NCBI RefSeq assembly: GCF_016695175.1
Contig: NZ_CP068023.1
Location: 1,042,501 to 1,106,500 of the forward strand
Direction: 5' to 3'
DNA: 64,000 nt
Source: Pseudoalteromonas sp. GCY
GTDB lineage: Bacteria > Pseudomonadota > Gammaproteobacteria > Enterobacterales > Alteromonadaceae
Part shown: positions 1 through 7,668 of the stretch, piece after piece
Layout of the letters: each line of letters starts with the position of its first letter
Numbering within the stretch: the stretch's first letter is position 1
The notes under the pieces: generated by a model
Database searches by the model: none
What the model was told of the DNA's origin: nothing
What the model saw: only the letters and a program-made list of their open reading frames with translations
Position numbers and translations under genes: made by a program

Positions 1-553
1 TTGTGGCATTGAATTGCACTGGTGGTAGCTCAAACAGGTATTTAGAGTTTACGCTCGTTTGCCAATTTGAGCCGCCACAGCTAGAGACTGGACTGTCATT
101 TTCGCCGCCATCAGTAGAACCATACACTCTTAGCAGTGCGCCATTAGCGGCTTCCGTTGAGTAATTTGCTCTTAACTCATCAGCGCCATCACACATAGCT
201 TGTGCAAGTGCGGTTAGCCCCGAGCACCCTTCTGGATCTAGTTGATAGAGTGCCATCATTGCCGCATTGAAACCGACAAACCCGTTAGTTAGAGATTGAA
301 TTTGACCGCCACTAGCAAACGTTTTCACATTTAACTGTTGGCCATTAATTGTGGCATCTAAAAAGAACTTTGATACTTTTTGCACTGCCTGTTGCTTTGA
401 GAATGAACATCGGCTTTGTCCATCTGGGCGCAACGTGTTCATTGAACTACTGCGGTCTAAAAAAAGCACGCCATAAGATTCAGGCGCAGCGAGCGAATTG
501 AAACTCGACATTGTGGTTGCCAATACAATGGCAGATACTAAGATTTTCATCAT
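1..553 (-). CDS. Secreted von Willebrand factor A-type protein (partial, C-terminus off the left edge)
   Basis: About 184 residues are visible and the frame is still open at base 1. The start at 553 is chosen because GGAG lies six bases upstream of it; a longer in-frame ATG at 565 lacks such a site. The product opens with a Sec-type signal peptide ending near SLAAP. Just after it comes a DRSSS segment, which fits the DxSxS metal site (MIDAS) of vWA domains, and further on a TDGGEN segment like the later vWA loop. Several cysteines suggest a disulfide-bonded protein outside the cytoplasm. vWA domains usually mediate metal-dependent protein binding; the partner is unknown. The fold call rests on these two motifs only. 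Confidence 0.7.
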   Translation of the reverse strand, partial: MMKILVSAIVLATTMSSFNSLAAPESYGVLFLDRSSSMNTLRPDGQSRCSFSKQQAVQKVSKFFLDATINGQQLNVKTFASGGQIQSLTNGFVGFNAAMMALYQLDPEGCSGLTALAQAMCDGADELRANYSTEAANGALLRVYGSTDGGENDSPVSSCGGSNWQTSVNSKYLFELPPVQFNAT

Positions 554-565
554 CGTGAACTCCAT

Positions 566-958
566 GTCAAAAGATACCATTTGCATTATCTAATCGGAAA
601 ATCTCACGGCAGCGACAAGATATTGTTCAAATGGTGTAAGAAGTATCTGGCTGTACTGCTGATGCAGATACATGATTTGCGCAAGTAAAAAAAATGAACC
701 AATTGGTTGCAAATTTGTTGCGCAGCGTAAGGGTAGGGTAGATTCTGATTTTATCCATTACACCACATTACAGCGATAATTTATTTTTAAAACATAATGT
801 TACATTGATTTTTGACGTAAATTTTAGTGCTTTCAGGATGTTATGTTTAGCTGCCTGATATAATAGCGGTTGCGATTTAGTTTCTAAAAAATATACAGTA
901 GGATGAAGTAAACAGTATTCAAAAGTACGAAATAATAAAAACAATGACAGGAAGTTTT
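566..958. other. Intergenic region between divergent genes
   Basis: This AT-rich stretch separates the leftward vWA-type gene from the rightward esterase gene. I see no convincing small gene or RNA. It must hold the promoters of both flanking genes; the only candidate I can point to is listed separately. Confidence 0.6.
870..897 (+). promoter_or_regulatory. Possible sigma-70 promoter of the esterase gene
   Basis: TTGCGA (870-875) and TATACA (892-897) are separated by 16 bases and lie about 60 bases before the esterase start. A separate TATAAT at 859-864 has no good -35 partner. The call rests on sequence match only. Confidence 0.35.
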
Positions 959-1825
959 ATGAAGCGATATCTATTTTCTCTCTTAGGTTTAATTGCCAGC
1001 GTAGCTGCTGGTTGGAAGCTTACCCAGTATCAGTCTCATTACACTTCAGATTATGTTGATGTAGTGTTGCCTTCACAAGTGCTTAATGAAGATCGAAAGG
1101 TCTTTATTCGCCTCCCGAAAGGATATGACAAGGCACATAGTTATCCACTCATTATTCGCACCGATGGCAACTTTAATCTCGCGCGGTGGGATGAGGTACT
1201 AAGTAGCCTTGCCGAACAAGGTAGGGTAGAAGATGCCATTTTAGTGTCTATTCCCAATCAATTTTGGACAGAGACCCGCAATCGCGACTTAGTACCACCT
1301 TATGCTCGGCAAGATGTTGCGATTGAGGCTCGTCCAGAGAGTGACAATGACCCTGCCATTTTTGGTCGTGCAGATCGTTTTTTGCAATTTGTTGAAAGCG
1401 AGCTGTTACCCTATTTAGAAGCTAACTACTCAATTAACGACAACCGTGTATTAAGCGGGTTCTCTGCTGGTGGAAGTTTTGTACTTTATACCATGGTGAC
1501 TAAACCTGCGCTTTTTGATGGCTACTTTGCTTTCAGTCCTGCTGCGTGGTATGACGACTCGGTCGTCGTAAAAGAATTCGCAAAAAGCCTAGCCAATATT
1601 CAAGGCAAACCTAAGTATATTTACCTCTCCATCGGCGGTGCTGAGAATGACATCATTACGGGGTCATTTCGCGGTTTATTAGATGCACTTGAACAGCATG
1701 CGCCTGCCAATGTGCGTTGGGGACACAGCATTAGCGAGGGCGCGGGGCATTCACAAAATCCAGTGGTTTCCGTGCCACTTGCGTTGAGTGAATATCATCA
1801 CTTTAGAAAAAATCAGTTAATGTAA
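959..1825 (+). CDS. Alpha/beta-hydrolase esterase, Fes/IroE-like (PF00756 type)
   Basis: The product has 288 residues and begins with an N-terminal hydrophobic segment (signal anchor or signal peptide), so it probably acts in the periplasm or on the envelope. The start at 959 is preferred over 944 because AGGAAG lies four bases upstream of it. The nucleophile is Ser about 169 in the GFSAGG motif, and a C-terminal GAGHS motif probably supplies the catalytic histidine. The family includes enterochelin-type esterases, S-formylglutathione hydrolases and acetyl-xylan esterases, so the substrate cannot be read from sequence. The gene ends nine bases inside the convergent neighbour, which encodes a related esterase with the same RDLxPPY segment. 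Confidence 0.75.
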   Translation: MKRYLFSLLGLIASVAAGWKLTQYQSHYTSDYVDVVLPSQVLNEDRKVFIRLPKGYDKAHSYPLIIRTDGNFNLARWDEVLSSLAEQGRVEDAILVSIPNQFWTETRNRDLVPPYARQDVAIEARPESDNDPAIFGRADRFLQFVESELLPYLEANYSINDNRVLSGFSAGGSFVLYTMVTKPALFDGYFAFSPAAWYDDSVVVKEFAKSLANIQGKPKYIYLSIGGAENDIITGSFRGLLDALEQHAPANVRWGHSISEGAGHSQNPVVSVPLALSEYHHFRKNQLM

Positions 1826-2992
1826 GTGTTGCAATGCTTTGATTTCAGAAAGCAAATGTTTTTGTTCGCTTTCACTTAGCCCTTCAAGCTTAAGCATGGC
1901 TTGGTAGGTCTTTAATAGCGATGGCTTATCTCCTTTTTGCTGATAAGCCGTGGCCAATTGCTGCAGTGCATTGAGAGACGCTGAGTTGTGCTGGCTCACA
2001 AAGCTGAACAGGTTGATGGCCGCAGTGAAGTTACGTTCGAATAGGGCGCCATACCCGAGCGAAGTCAGTGCGTCGTAGGGGTAAGCCTTGAGTCCATATA
2101 GTGACTTAGCGATGGCGACATGATTTTCCAGCTGAGTGACACCGGCGGCCGCTACCTTCAAGGATGGCTGATAATGGTTAAAGAGGTGCTGCAAACCATG
2201 ATAATAGCTCGGGTAAACGACGCTCATATGGGTTTCGCCGCTAAAGTGCTGTGCTTTGAAGTCAATTCCATTTGGCTTTCGCCAAGCATCATTAAGACGT
2301 TGAAATGGCTGCGTTATGATTGCGCTTTCGTCTGCCATGCTGATGTAGATACACTTGTTGATTAACGCTTTTGCCAGTAAGTCATTTAATAATCGCTCTT
2401 TATCCCACCAAAGGCTTGGACTTGCCAACATCACACCATTAAATAAATCGGGTTTTTCAAGTAGCGCATAGGTTGCAAACAGCCCGCCAAATGAGTGTCC
2501 TGCTAACGCGCGATAGCCTGATGTGCGATAATGCTTGTCTACGTAAGGGATGAGTTCTTTGTCGATAAATTGCAGTAGCATTTCTGCACCGCCCGGATTT
2601 TGCTGCCGTGTTGGACCTGCAAAATGTCCCAGTACCGCAAGGCTGCCTTTGCGATAAGGCGGGGTAAGATCTCGAGTGCGGTGTTCGTTGGTTTCGATGG
2701 CAACAATGATAAGTTCCGGTATTTTATGTTGTTGTGCCAAGAAGCGAGCCGCTGAAGCGGTATGTTCAAGATTGATCTGACCATCAGTCAGATATAACAC
2801 TGGATAGCTTGTATTGCCTTGCTCATAGCTTGGTGGCAGGACGATATGAACCGTTCTTTTTTGCGAAAAATAAGCGGATGAAAGCTGCAGTGTCGAGTTC
2901 GAATCTACTGATTTATTAGCAACAGCGCTACCAATTGACAGCAATGTAAAAATAGCCACGATAACAATGTGAGTAACTAACCTAGTTTGCAT
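1817..2992 (-). CDS. Secreted alpha/beta-hydrolase esterase with C-terminal TPR-like region
   Basis: The product has 391 residues. A signal peptide of about 25 residues ends near SAVANKS. The esterase domain (about 35-275) has the nucleophile Ser167 in GHSFGG and a late GETHMS histidine segment. Residues about 290-391 are alpha-helical and TPR-like; such tails are common in this PF00756 subgroup. It shares an RTRDLTPPY block with the convergent esterase, so the two genes are probably old paralogues. The natural substrate is unknown. The 3' ends of the two genes overlap by nine bases. Confidence 0.75.
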   Translation of the reverse strand: MQTRLVTHIVIVAIFTLLSIGSAVANKSVDSNSTLQLSSAYFSQKRTVHIVLPPSYEQGNTSYPVLYLTDGQINLEHTASAARFLAQQHKIPELIIVAIETNEHRTRDLTPPYRKGSLAVLGHFAGPTRQQNPGGAEMLLQFIDKELIPYVDKHYRTSGYRALAGHSFGGLFATYALLEKPDLFNGVMLASPSLWWDKERLLNDLLAKALINKCIYISMADESAIITQPFQRLNDAWRKPNGIDFKAQHFSGETHMSVVYPSYYHGLQHLFNHYQPSLKVAAAGVTQLENHVAIAKSLYGLKAYPYDALTSLGYGALFERNFTAAINLFSFVSQHNSASLNALQQLATAYQQKGDKPSLLKTYQAMLKLEGLSESEQKHLLSEIKALQHLH

Positions 2993-3114
2993 AACCGCTC
3001 GTTCCTTGCTTAAAAATCATCGCTAATTTAACACGAGTCAAAACGACAAGGAACGAGTTATATAGCAGCGCCTAGGAATTATTTGTTTTGTCTCCTAACT
3101 GATTAAACTGTAAT

Positions 3115-3342
3115 TTAACTAAAAAAGACGGCTGAAATGCGTGGCCACCACATCATGACAGCGGCTGCACTTTGCTCTGTGAGTCCCACGATAAGCGGGA
3201 TGGCATATAGGCCTAAGATATAAACAGCAAACATCCATTGTCCGAGCAGGGCGACACATACCCAGCTCTTTACGGCACCATTCAATACACTAAAGGGACT
3301 AAAAAACTCCCCTGTTGAATTGGTTAGATTGAGTGAAGACAA
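3115..3342 (-). CDS. Small hydrophobic protein, unknown function
   Basis: This 75-residue product has one or two transmembrane segments (about residues 26-58), a polar N-terminus and no recognised domain. It lies between the leftward esterase gene and the rightward broken regulator, with its own upstream spacer, and overlaps no other gene. I recognise no homologue. It could be a real small membrane protein or a chance frame. Confidence 0.4.
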   Translation of the reverse strand: MSSLNLTNSTGEFFSPFSVLNGAVKSWVCVALLGQWMFAVYILGLYAIPLIVGLTEQSAAAVMMWWPRISAVFFS

Positions 3343-3566
3343 AATACTTAGCCTTATAAATCAATAAAATTGGTATATAAAATGACAAGGTTTTGCAATC
3401 TCGTCGCTTTGATTTTGAAAATCAAAGCAAAGAAAGTAGGCCGAATTTTAAAAATGATGGTGTTAAGTTTACTTAACCTGATGTAATGGTTATTTACAAA
3501 GTTAATTAGAATGCTTTTGGTGTGGCTGTTAGAGTTTCTGTGTCTATCAATATTCCTTCAATCACC

Positions 3567-4639
3567 ATGACTATTGAAAACTATTACCTACTTTTGCTTA
3601 GCCTATGTTGCACTTTGGTTGTTGCTCAGTTCTTTGTAAAAGAGAAAAAAGCAGCACATTTACTCTTTGCTTTAGTGTGGCTCAATTGCTTTGGCTACGA
3701 CCAAAAAGCTGACTCAGGACTCCTTGAATGGATATCAGTATTTAATTGGCATGGGCGCTTGTGTGACCTGTAATGGGTTTTGGTTGCTTGCACGGGCACT
3801 ATTTAGAGAAAAACATGCCGTGTTAAAAAGACATATTGTCTTTGCAATCGCCATTGCTGCTTTGGTCGTGTGGCGACAAGGTTATTTGTTTATCGACAGC
3901 CAATTACACATGACTTCCAGCGGATTTGTTGAGTGGCTTAACATTGCGGCGTATGAGCTTACCTTATTGTTGTCATCTAGTGCACTTATGCTGGCATTTT
4001 GGGAAGGGTGCCGAGGGTTTTCGCAGTCTCAAGGGCAAGAAAAAGCACAAAGGGTGCTATTCTTATCCGCTTATTTTATTTGCGTCGCAGGCACCAAATT
4101 AGTCGAAAATCGTTTTGCCGATAATCGTGAGGTTCAAGAATGGGCAGTGACAAGTGCAGCCATCCTCATCATATTGACGGCACAAGTGTTACTGTATTGG
4201 CGATTTTCATCTCAACGTACAATTACATCCGTTAGGTGCGTTGAATCAAATGAATCAACACAAACCGAGGATGATATTGCGCTCCAGCAACAAGTGGAAC
4301 ACTTTCTGATCGTTCAAAAAGGCTTCCTCAAAGAAGGGTTAAAAGTTGCTGACTTGGCTCAGCAATTCAATGAACCTGAATACAAGATAAGCCGGGTGAT
4401 ACGACAAAACCTGCAAGCGCGAAATTTCAGCCAATTGGTCAATGAGTTGAGGGTTGAGCATGCCAAAGCGCTATTGCAGGACCCCGCTAAACAGCATTGG
4501 CCAGTTCGTTGGACTGGAAAGTGGTTTCGCGTCGGTTGGGCCATTTACTAGAGCATTTAAAATCGCCACGGGAACCACGCCAAATCAATTTAGAAAGCAA
4601 AATAGCCAAACGCAAGTGCTACGTGAAGCACAAGAGTAA
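3567..4639 (+). pseudogene. AraC-family regulator with membrane N-terminus, broken by two frameshifts
   Basis: Three frames together spell one protein: a multi-helix hydrophobic N-terminus (from 3567), then a long middle part beginning CGSIALATTK, then a C-terminal AraC helix-turn-helix. The first shift is at about 3675, where LLFAL in one frame continues as CGSIALATTK in the next. The second is at about 4500-4512, where HWPV continues as VGLESGFASV, the start of the second HTH helix pair. GPFTRAFK and the TPNQFR segment are typical of AraC proteins. Both breaks shift in the same direction (one extra base or two missing). Unless these are sequencing errors, the regulator lacks its second DNA-binding helix pair. 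Regulators of this layout often sit beside their target genes, here esterases or the lipoprotein. Confidence 0.75.
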
Positions 4640-4646
4640 GTGGCGA

Positions 4647-5606
4647 TTAATCTAGCTTAGTCAGTTTGTATTGTAGCTGCTGAATAGGCAGCTCTATCGT
4701 CTGTGGGTCAAGCTCTGGCGTAATATCACTGACCGGAAAGACGTTATCTATTTCCACCGCATTCGCGATAGCGTTAGTATCGCTATTGGATAAAAAAGTT
4801 AGTTGGGTGTAATCACTGGGCTGTAAGTCATACCGAGCCAGCGTTGCCTTTAAATCTATGCTGTATTCGTATGCGGCTAATAGGCTACCTGCGTTATCTT
4901 TGTATCTGCAGATCCGCCATTGATAGCTACTTTCGATAAACTCCAGCGCCCAAATCCCACTTTTATCTTGGATCATTTGTTGTGGTTGTTGGCAGGGCTG
5001 TGGTAGGGGGAGTAAACGGCTATGAGACCAAAGCCCCTCGTGGTTTTGGCACAATAAGTCGCCCTTACCAAGGTCGATAATATGCGAGCTTAGACCATAT
5101 TGGCAAAACTGGGAGGCGGGAATGAAAAAGGGAGCGCTGTGCTTGTTAAGCGCGCCAAACGCAATATAGCCCATTAATACCTCAGTGTTGGTCATCCAGC
5201 CAAGGTAAACATATTCATCATCTTGCCAGTTTGTTGATGCGATTTTCCCCTGTTTAATGGTGTTAGTCAGCGTGAAGTGGTCGCTTTTGCCATTAAATGT
5301 ACAAGTCAAACTGCCTTGTGTAGCGTCGATGTTACATGATTGCTGAGCTTGCTCCTGCGATAGCCGCTTTATTTTAGAGTTTGGCGTTTGATGAGTTAGC
5401 ACGGAGGTGAACTTAGCCGCAGCAGACAATTGGCCGGTTTGATCTTGTTTAAAACGACATTTAGGCTGTATCTTTGAGGAATTGAGCACGACACTACCAT
5501 CAAGCATAGCAAGCTCACAGCTATTGGCTATGGTACAAGCCGTGAGCAGCATAACGCCACAAAAGGCAATCCATGTGTTTTGCAAATCACAATACTCATC
5601 AATCAT
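4647..5606 (-). CDS. Putative lipoprotein, unknown function
   Basis: The 319-residue product starts with a hydrophobic segment ending in MLLTAC, a good lipobox with Cys at about 24, so it is probably a lipid-anchored envelope protein. The mature part is polar, contains several cysteines and scattered aromatic residues, and shows no motif I recognise. The gene converges on the broken AraC-type gene with only seven bases between them. Membrane anchoring is a reasonable prediction; the function is not known. Confidence 0.55.
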   Translation of the reverse strand: MIDEYCDLQNTWIAFCGVMLLTACTIANSCELAMLDGSVVLNSSKIQPKCRFKQDQTGQLSAAAKFTSVLTHQTPNSKIKRLSQEQAQQSCNIDATQGSLTCTFNGKSDHFTLTNTIKQGKIASTNWQDDEYVYLGWMTNTEVLMGYIAFGALNKHSAPFFIPASQFCQYGLSSHIIDLGKGDLLCQNHEGLWSHSRLLPLPQPCQQPQQMIQDKSGIWALEFIESSYQWRICRYKDNAGSLLAAYEYSIDLKATLARYDLQPSDYTQLTFLSNSDTNAIANAVEIDNVFPVSDITPELDPQTIELPIQQLQYKLTKLD

Positions 5607-5680
5607 CAGCTACATCCTATAAACATAGCTGATAACACCTTGATTAAGCAATCTTTGGTTACGAGCGTTTATCAGTCAGA

Positions 5681-7048
5681 CTATGGCTGAGGTTTGTTAG
5701 TCGTTTCGACCAGTTCCTCGGTTGGCTCACTATCTTGCTCATTGTCGTCGAGTTCATCGTCGTTACCGCGGGGGGCGTCTTCGTCAACGACAAGTAGTTG
5801 CTCGTGTGCTGTTTTTTCCTCGATACGCGGGTCCATGGTGGCAGCGAGCGGTGAGCTGGTAATATCAGAGGTCGCAGCAACATAGTCGCTAGGTTCTGGC
5901 TGCTCGGCCTTTTGTCTAGCGTTTATAAAGTGGAGGAGTAAGAACATGACAACGGTTAGTGCGCTTAACGAAGCGTATAGGGCTTGATGACCAAAATGGG
6001 ACATGATCTGTGCAATAGCGGCCGAGCCAACACAGGCCCCTCCGCCAAACGCCACCAGCAGTGCAGAAGAAACGCCAACACGGTCTTCATCATCAACGCG
6101 GGAGTTTGCTAGTGCCGAAGAAAGTGGATACATGGTAAATGCAAATAACCCAAAGCCAAAAGTTAGCCAAAGACTGTAGCTTGGACTCAATGGAAGTAAA
6201 AATATACAAAGAGAAATCAAACCGATAAAAACGGCATTACTGCGCAGTAAGATACTTCTGCGAACTCGGTCAGAGATAATGCCCATTGGCCACTGTGCAA
6301 GCAAACCTGCAAAAATCGTTACCGACATATACATGGCAATTTCTTCGGCATTAAATCCTGATTGGCTGGCAAAAGTCGGGGCAAGGCCATAAAAACTACC
6401 ATTAATCACTCCGGCAAAACAGACTGCGGTGAGAGATTGAGGCACTTTTTTGAAGTAGGTAAACAGACTGACTTGAATAGGCTTAAGTGGCTTAGGGTGG
6501 ATCCGCCTCGTCGTTGAAATAGGGATAATTCCAAAGGATAAGGCAACAACAATTAAAAACAGCGGCGCATAGCCAAGCTCTGGAAAGTTTGAAAGCGCAA
6601 ATTGCCCAGTTACCATACCGAGGTAGGAGGTGAGCATGTAAAAAGAAAATACCCGCCCTCGCTGCTCAGGTGCCGCTTGTTCATTCAGCCAGCTTTCGAG
6701 CACCATAAAGTTACACATCATGCCAAGACCTACCACAAGTCGTAGTCCAAGCCAAAGATAGATATTGTCACTCACCCCATGTATTGCTACGCAGGCCGTC
6801 ACTGCCGCTGTGCTCGCCGCAAACGCGCGAATATGCCCAACTGACTTGATCAGGTGGTAGCCTAATTTGGCACCGAGCAACAAACCCAAGTAATAAAACG
6901 AGGTAAGCAAGCCAATCCAAAACGTACTGACGCCGTGCTGGCCTAAATAAAGCGCTAAGTAAGTGGTCAGCAGGCCTGTCCCACCGACTAAGAATAGATT
7001 TGTTAAATAAAGCGATGGAAAAGATTTCATATCGACCTTGGGATTCAT
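5681..7048 (-). CDS. MFS transporter, YcaD-like, with acidic C-terminal tail
   Basis: The product has 455 residues with about twelve transmembrane segments in residues 15-390. The GVSTFWIGLLTSFYYLGLLLG-type region and the short basic loops are typical of the major facilitator superfamily, and the overall pattern resembles the YcaD/UMF-type drug or sugar carriers. Residues about 395-455 form a very acidic low-complexity cytoplasmic tail rich in Glu, Asp, Ser and Thr, which is longer than usual for the family. The substrate is not predictable. It appears to be a single-gene unit. Confidence 0.75.
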   Translation of the reverse strand: MNPKVDMKSFPSLYLTNLFLVGGTGLLTTYLALYLGQHGVSTFWIGLLTSFYYLGLLLGAKLGYHLIKSVGHIRAFAASTAAVTACVAIHGVSDNIYLWLGLRLVVGLGMMCNFMVLESWLNEQAAPEQRGRVFSFYMLTSYLGMVTGQFALSNFPELGYAPLFLIVVALSFGIIPISTTRRIHPKPLKPIQVSLFTYFKKVPQSLTAVCFAGVINGSFYGLAPTFASQSGFNAEEIAMYMSVTIFAGLLAQWPMGIISDRVRRSILLRSNAVFIGLISLCIFLLPLSPSYSLWLTFGFGLFAFTMYPLSSALANSRVDDEDRVGVSSALLVAFGGGACVGSAAIAQIMSHFGHQALYASLSALTVVMFLLLHFINARQKAEQPEPSDYVAATSDITSSPLAATMDPRIEEKTAHEQLLVVDEDAPRGNDDELDDNEQDSEPTEELVETTNKPQP

Positions 7049-7347
7049 TATGAATTTGCGTGTAACGCTCTAATAGTAGGGGAGAAATAGTTTATTTCCA
7101 AGCAAAAAGCTGTTGACTGTTTATCTGCCTTGTTAGCTTGTGTCGTTGGCTGATTGCTACATAGCCTAAGTTATAGGGTTATTCAATGTGGTTCTGGCAA
7201 AAATACAAAGATCAACAGGCCCTAATCATTGAATTGTTGCTTTAATTAGGTTGAGTGTTTTTTGTTCAGGTGATACAACTTAAGTTCAGGACTATATTAT
7301 TACGAGCTAGTTCCTGAATTTATCAATAAAATAAAAAAGGATTACCA

Positions 7348-7551
7348 ATGAAATTAACGGTTAAAAAATTAAAGTCTTTATCTAAAAACAGCCAAACACT
7401 TGATTATGCTGCGACGCCTAATGTGGCAGGTGGTTATACAACGAGGCCTGGTACGATTGGTTGCGAAACCACGACTAAAGAGTGCGATTTAATCACCACA
7501 GCACTTTGTACAAGCGCTAGATGTGGCAATTACACGACCGAAAATTGTTAG
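7348..7551 (+). CDS. Double-glycine leader peptide, candidate RiPP or bacteriocin precursor (lone copy)
   Basis: The 67-residue peptide has a lysine- and leucine-rich leader (MKLTVKKLKSLSK) running to TPNVAGG at residues 23-29. A 38-residue core follows, with five cysteines and eleven threonines. A GG-ending leader plus a Cys/Thr-rich core is the layout of class I lanthipeptides and other GG-processed peptides. AAAAAAGGAT gives a good ribosome site just before the start. No LanB, LanC, LanM, radical-SAM, YcaO or C39 transporter gene lies nearby, so any modification and export would have to be encoded elsewhere. The leader matches those of the two peptides near 11.1-11.6 kb. Confidence 0.7.
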   Translation: MKLTVKKLKSLSKNSQTLDYAATPNVAGGYTTRPGTIGCETTTKECDLITTALCTSARCGNYTTENC

Positions 7552-7568
7552 CAATCAAGTAAGCCGGA

Positions 7569-7588
7569 GCAGGGCTGTACCTGCCTTT
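7569..7588 (+). terminator. Weak hairpin after the leader-peptide gene
   Basis: GCAGG (7569-7573) and CCTGC (7580-7584) can form a five-pair stem with a six-base loop, followed by a short CTTTG. It is a weak rho-independent terminator at best. Confidence 0.35.
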
Positions 7589-7668
7589 GTTATTTGTATT
7601 TTATTGATTAATCAACCTGAGCTCAGAATAACGTTTGACGTAAATACTAAGCTCAGGCCAATGTAACT

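Noticed and set aside
3522..3566. Upstream GTG extension of the AraC-type regulator
   Set aside because: The extra 15 residues are polar and have no ribosome site; the ATG at 3567 begins the hydrophobic N-terminus.
4454..4639. Separate small gene at the end of the regulator
   Set aside because: It is the frameshifted C-terminal HTH of the AraC-type protein, not an independent gene.
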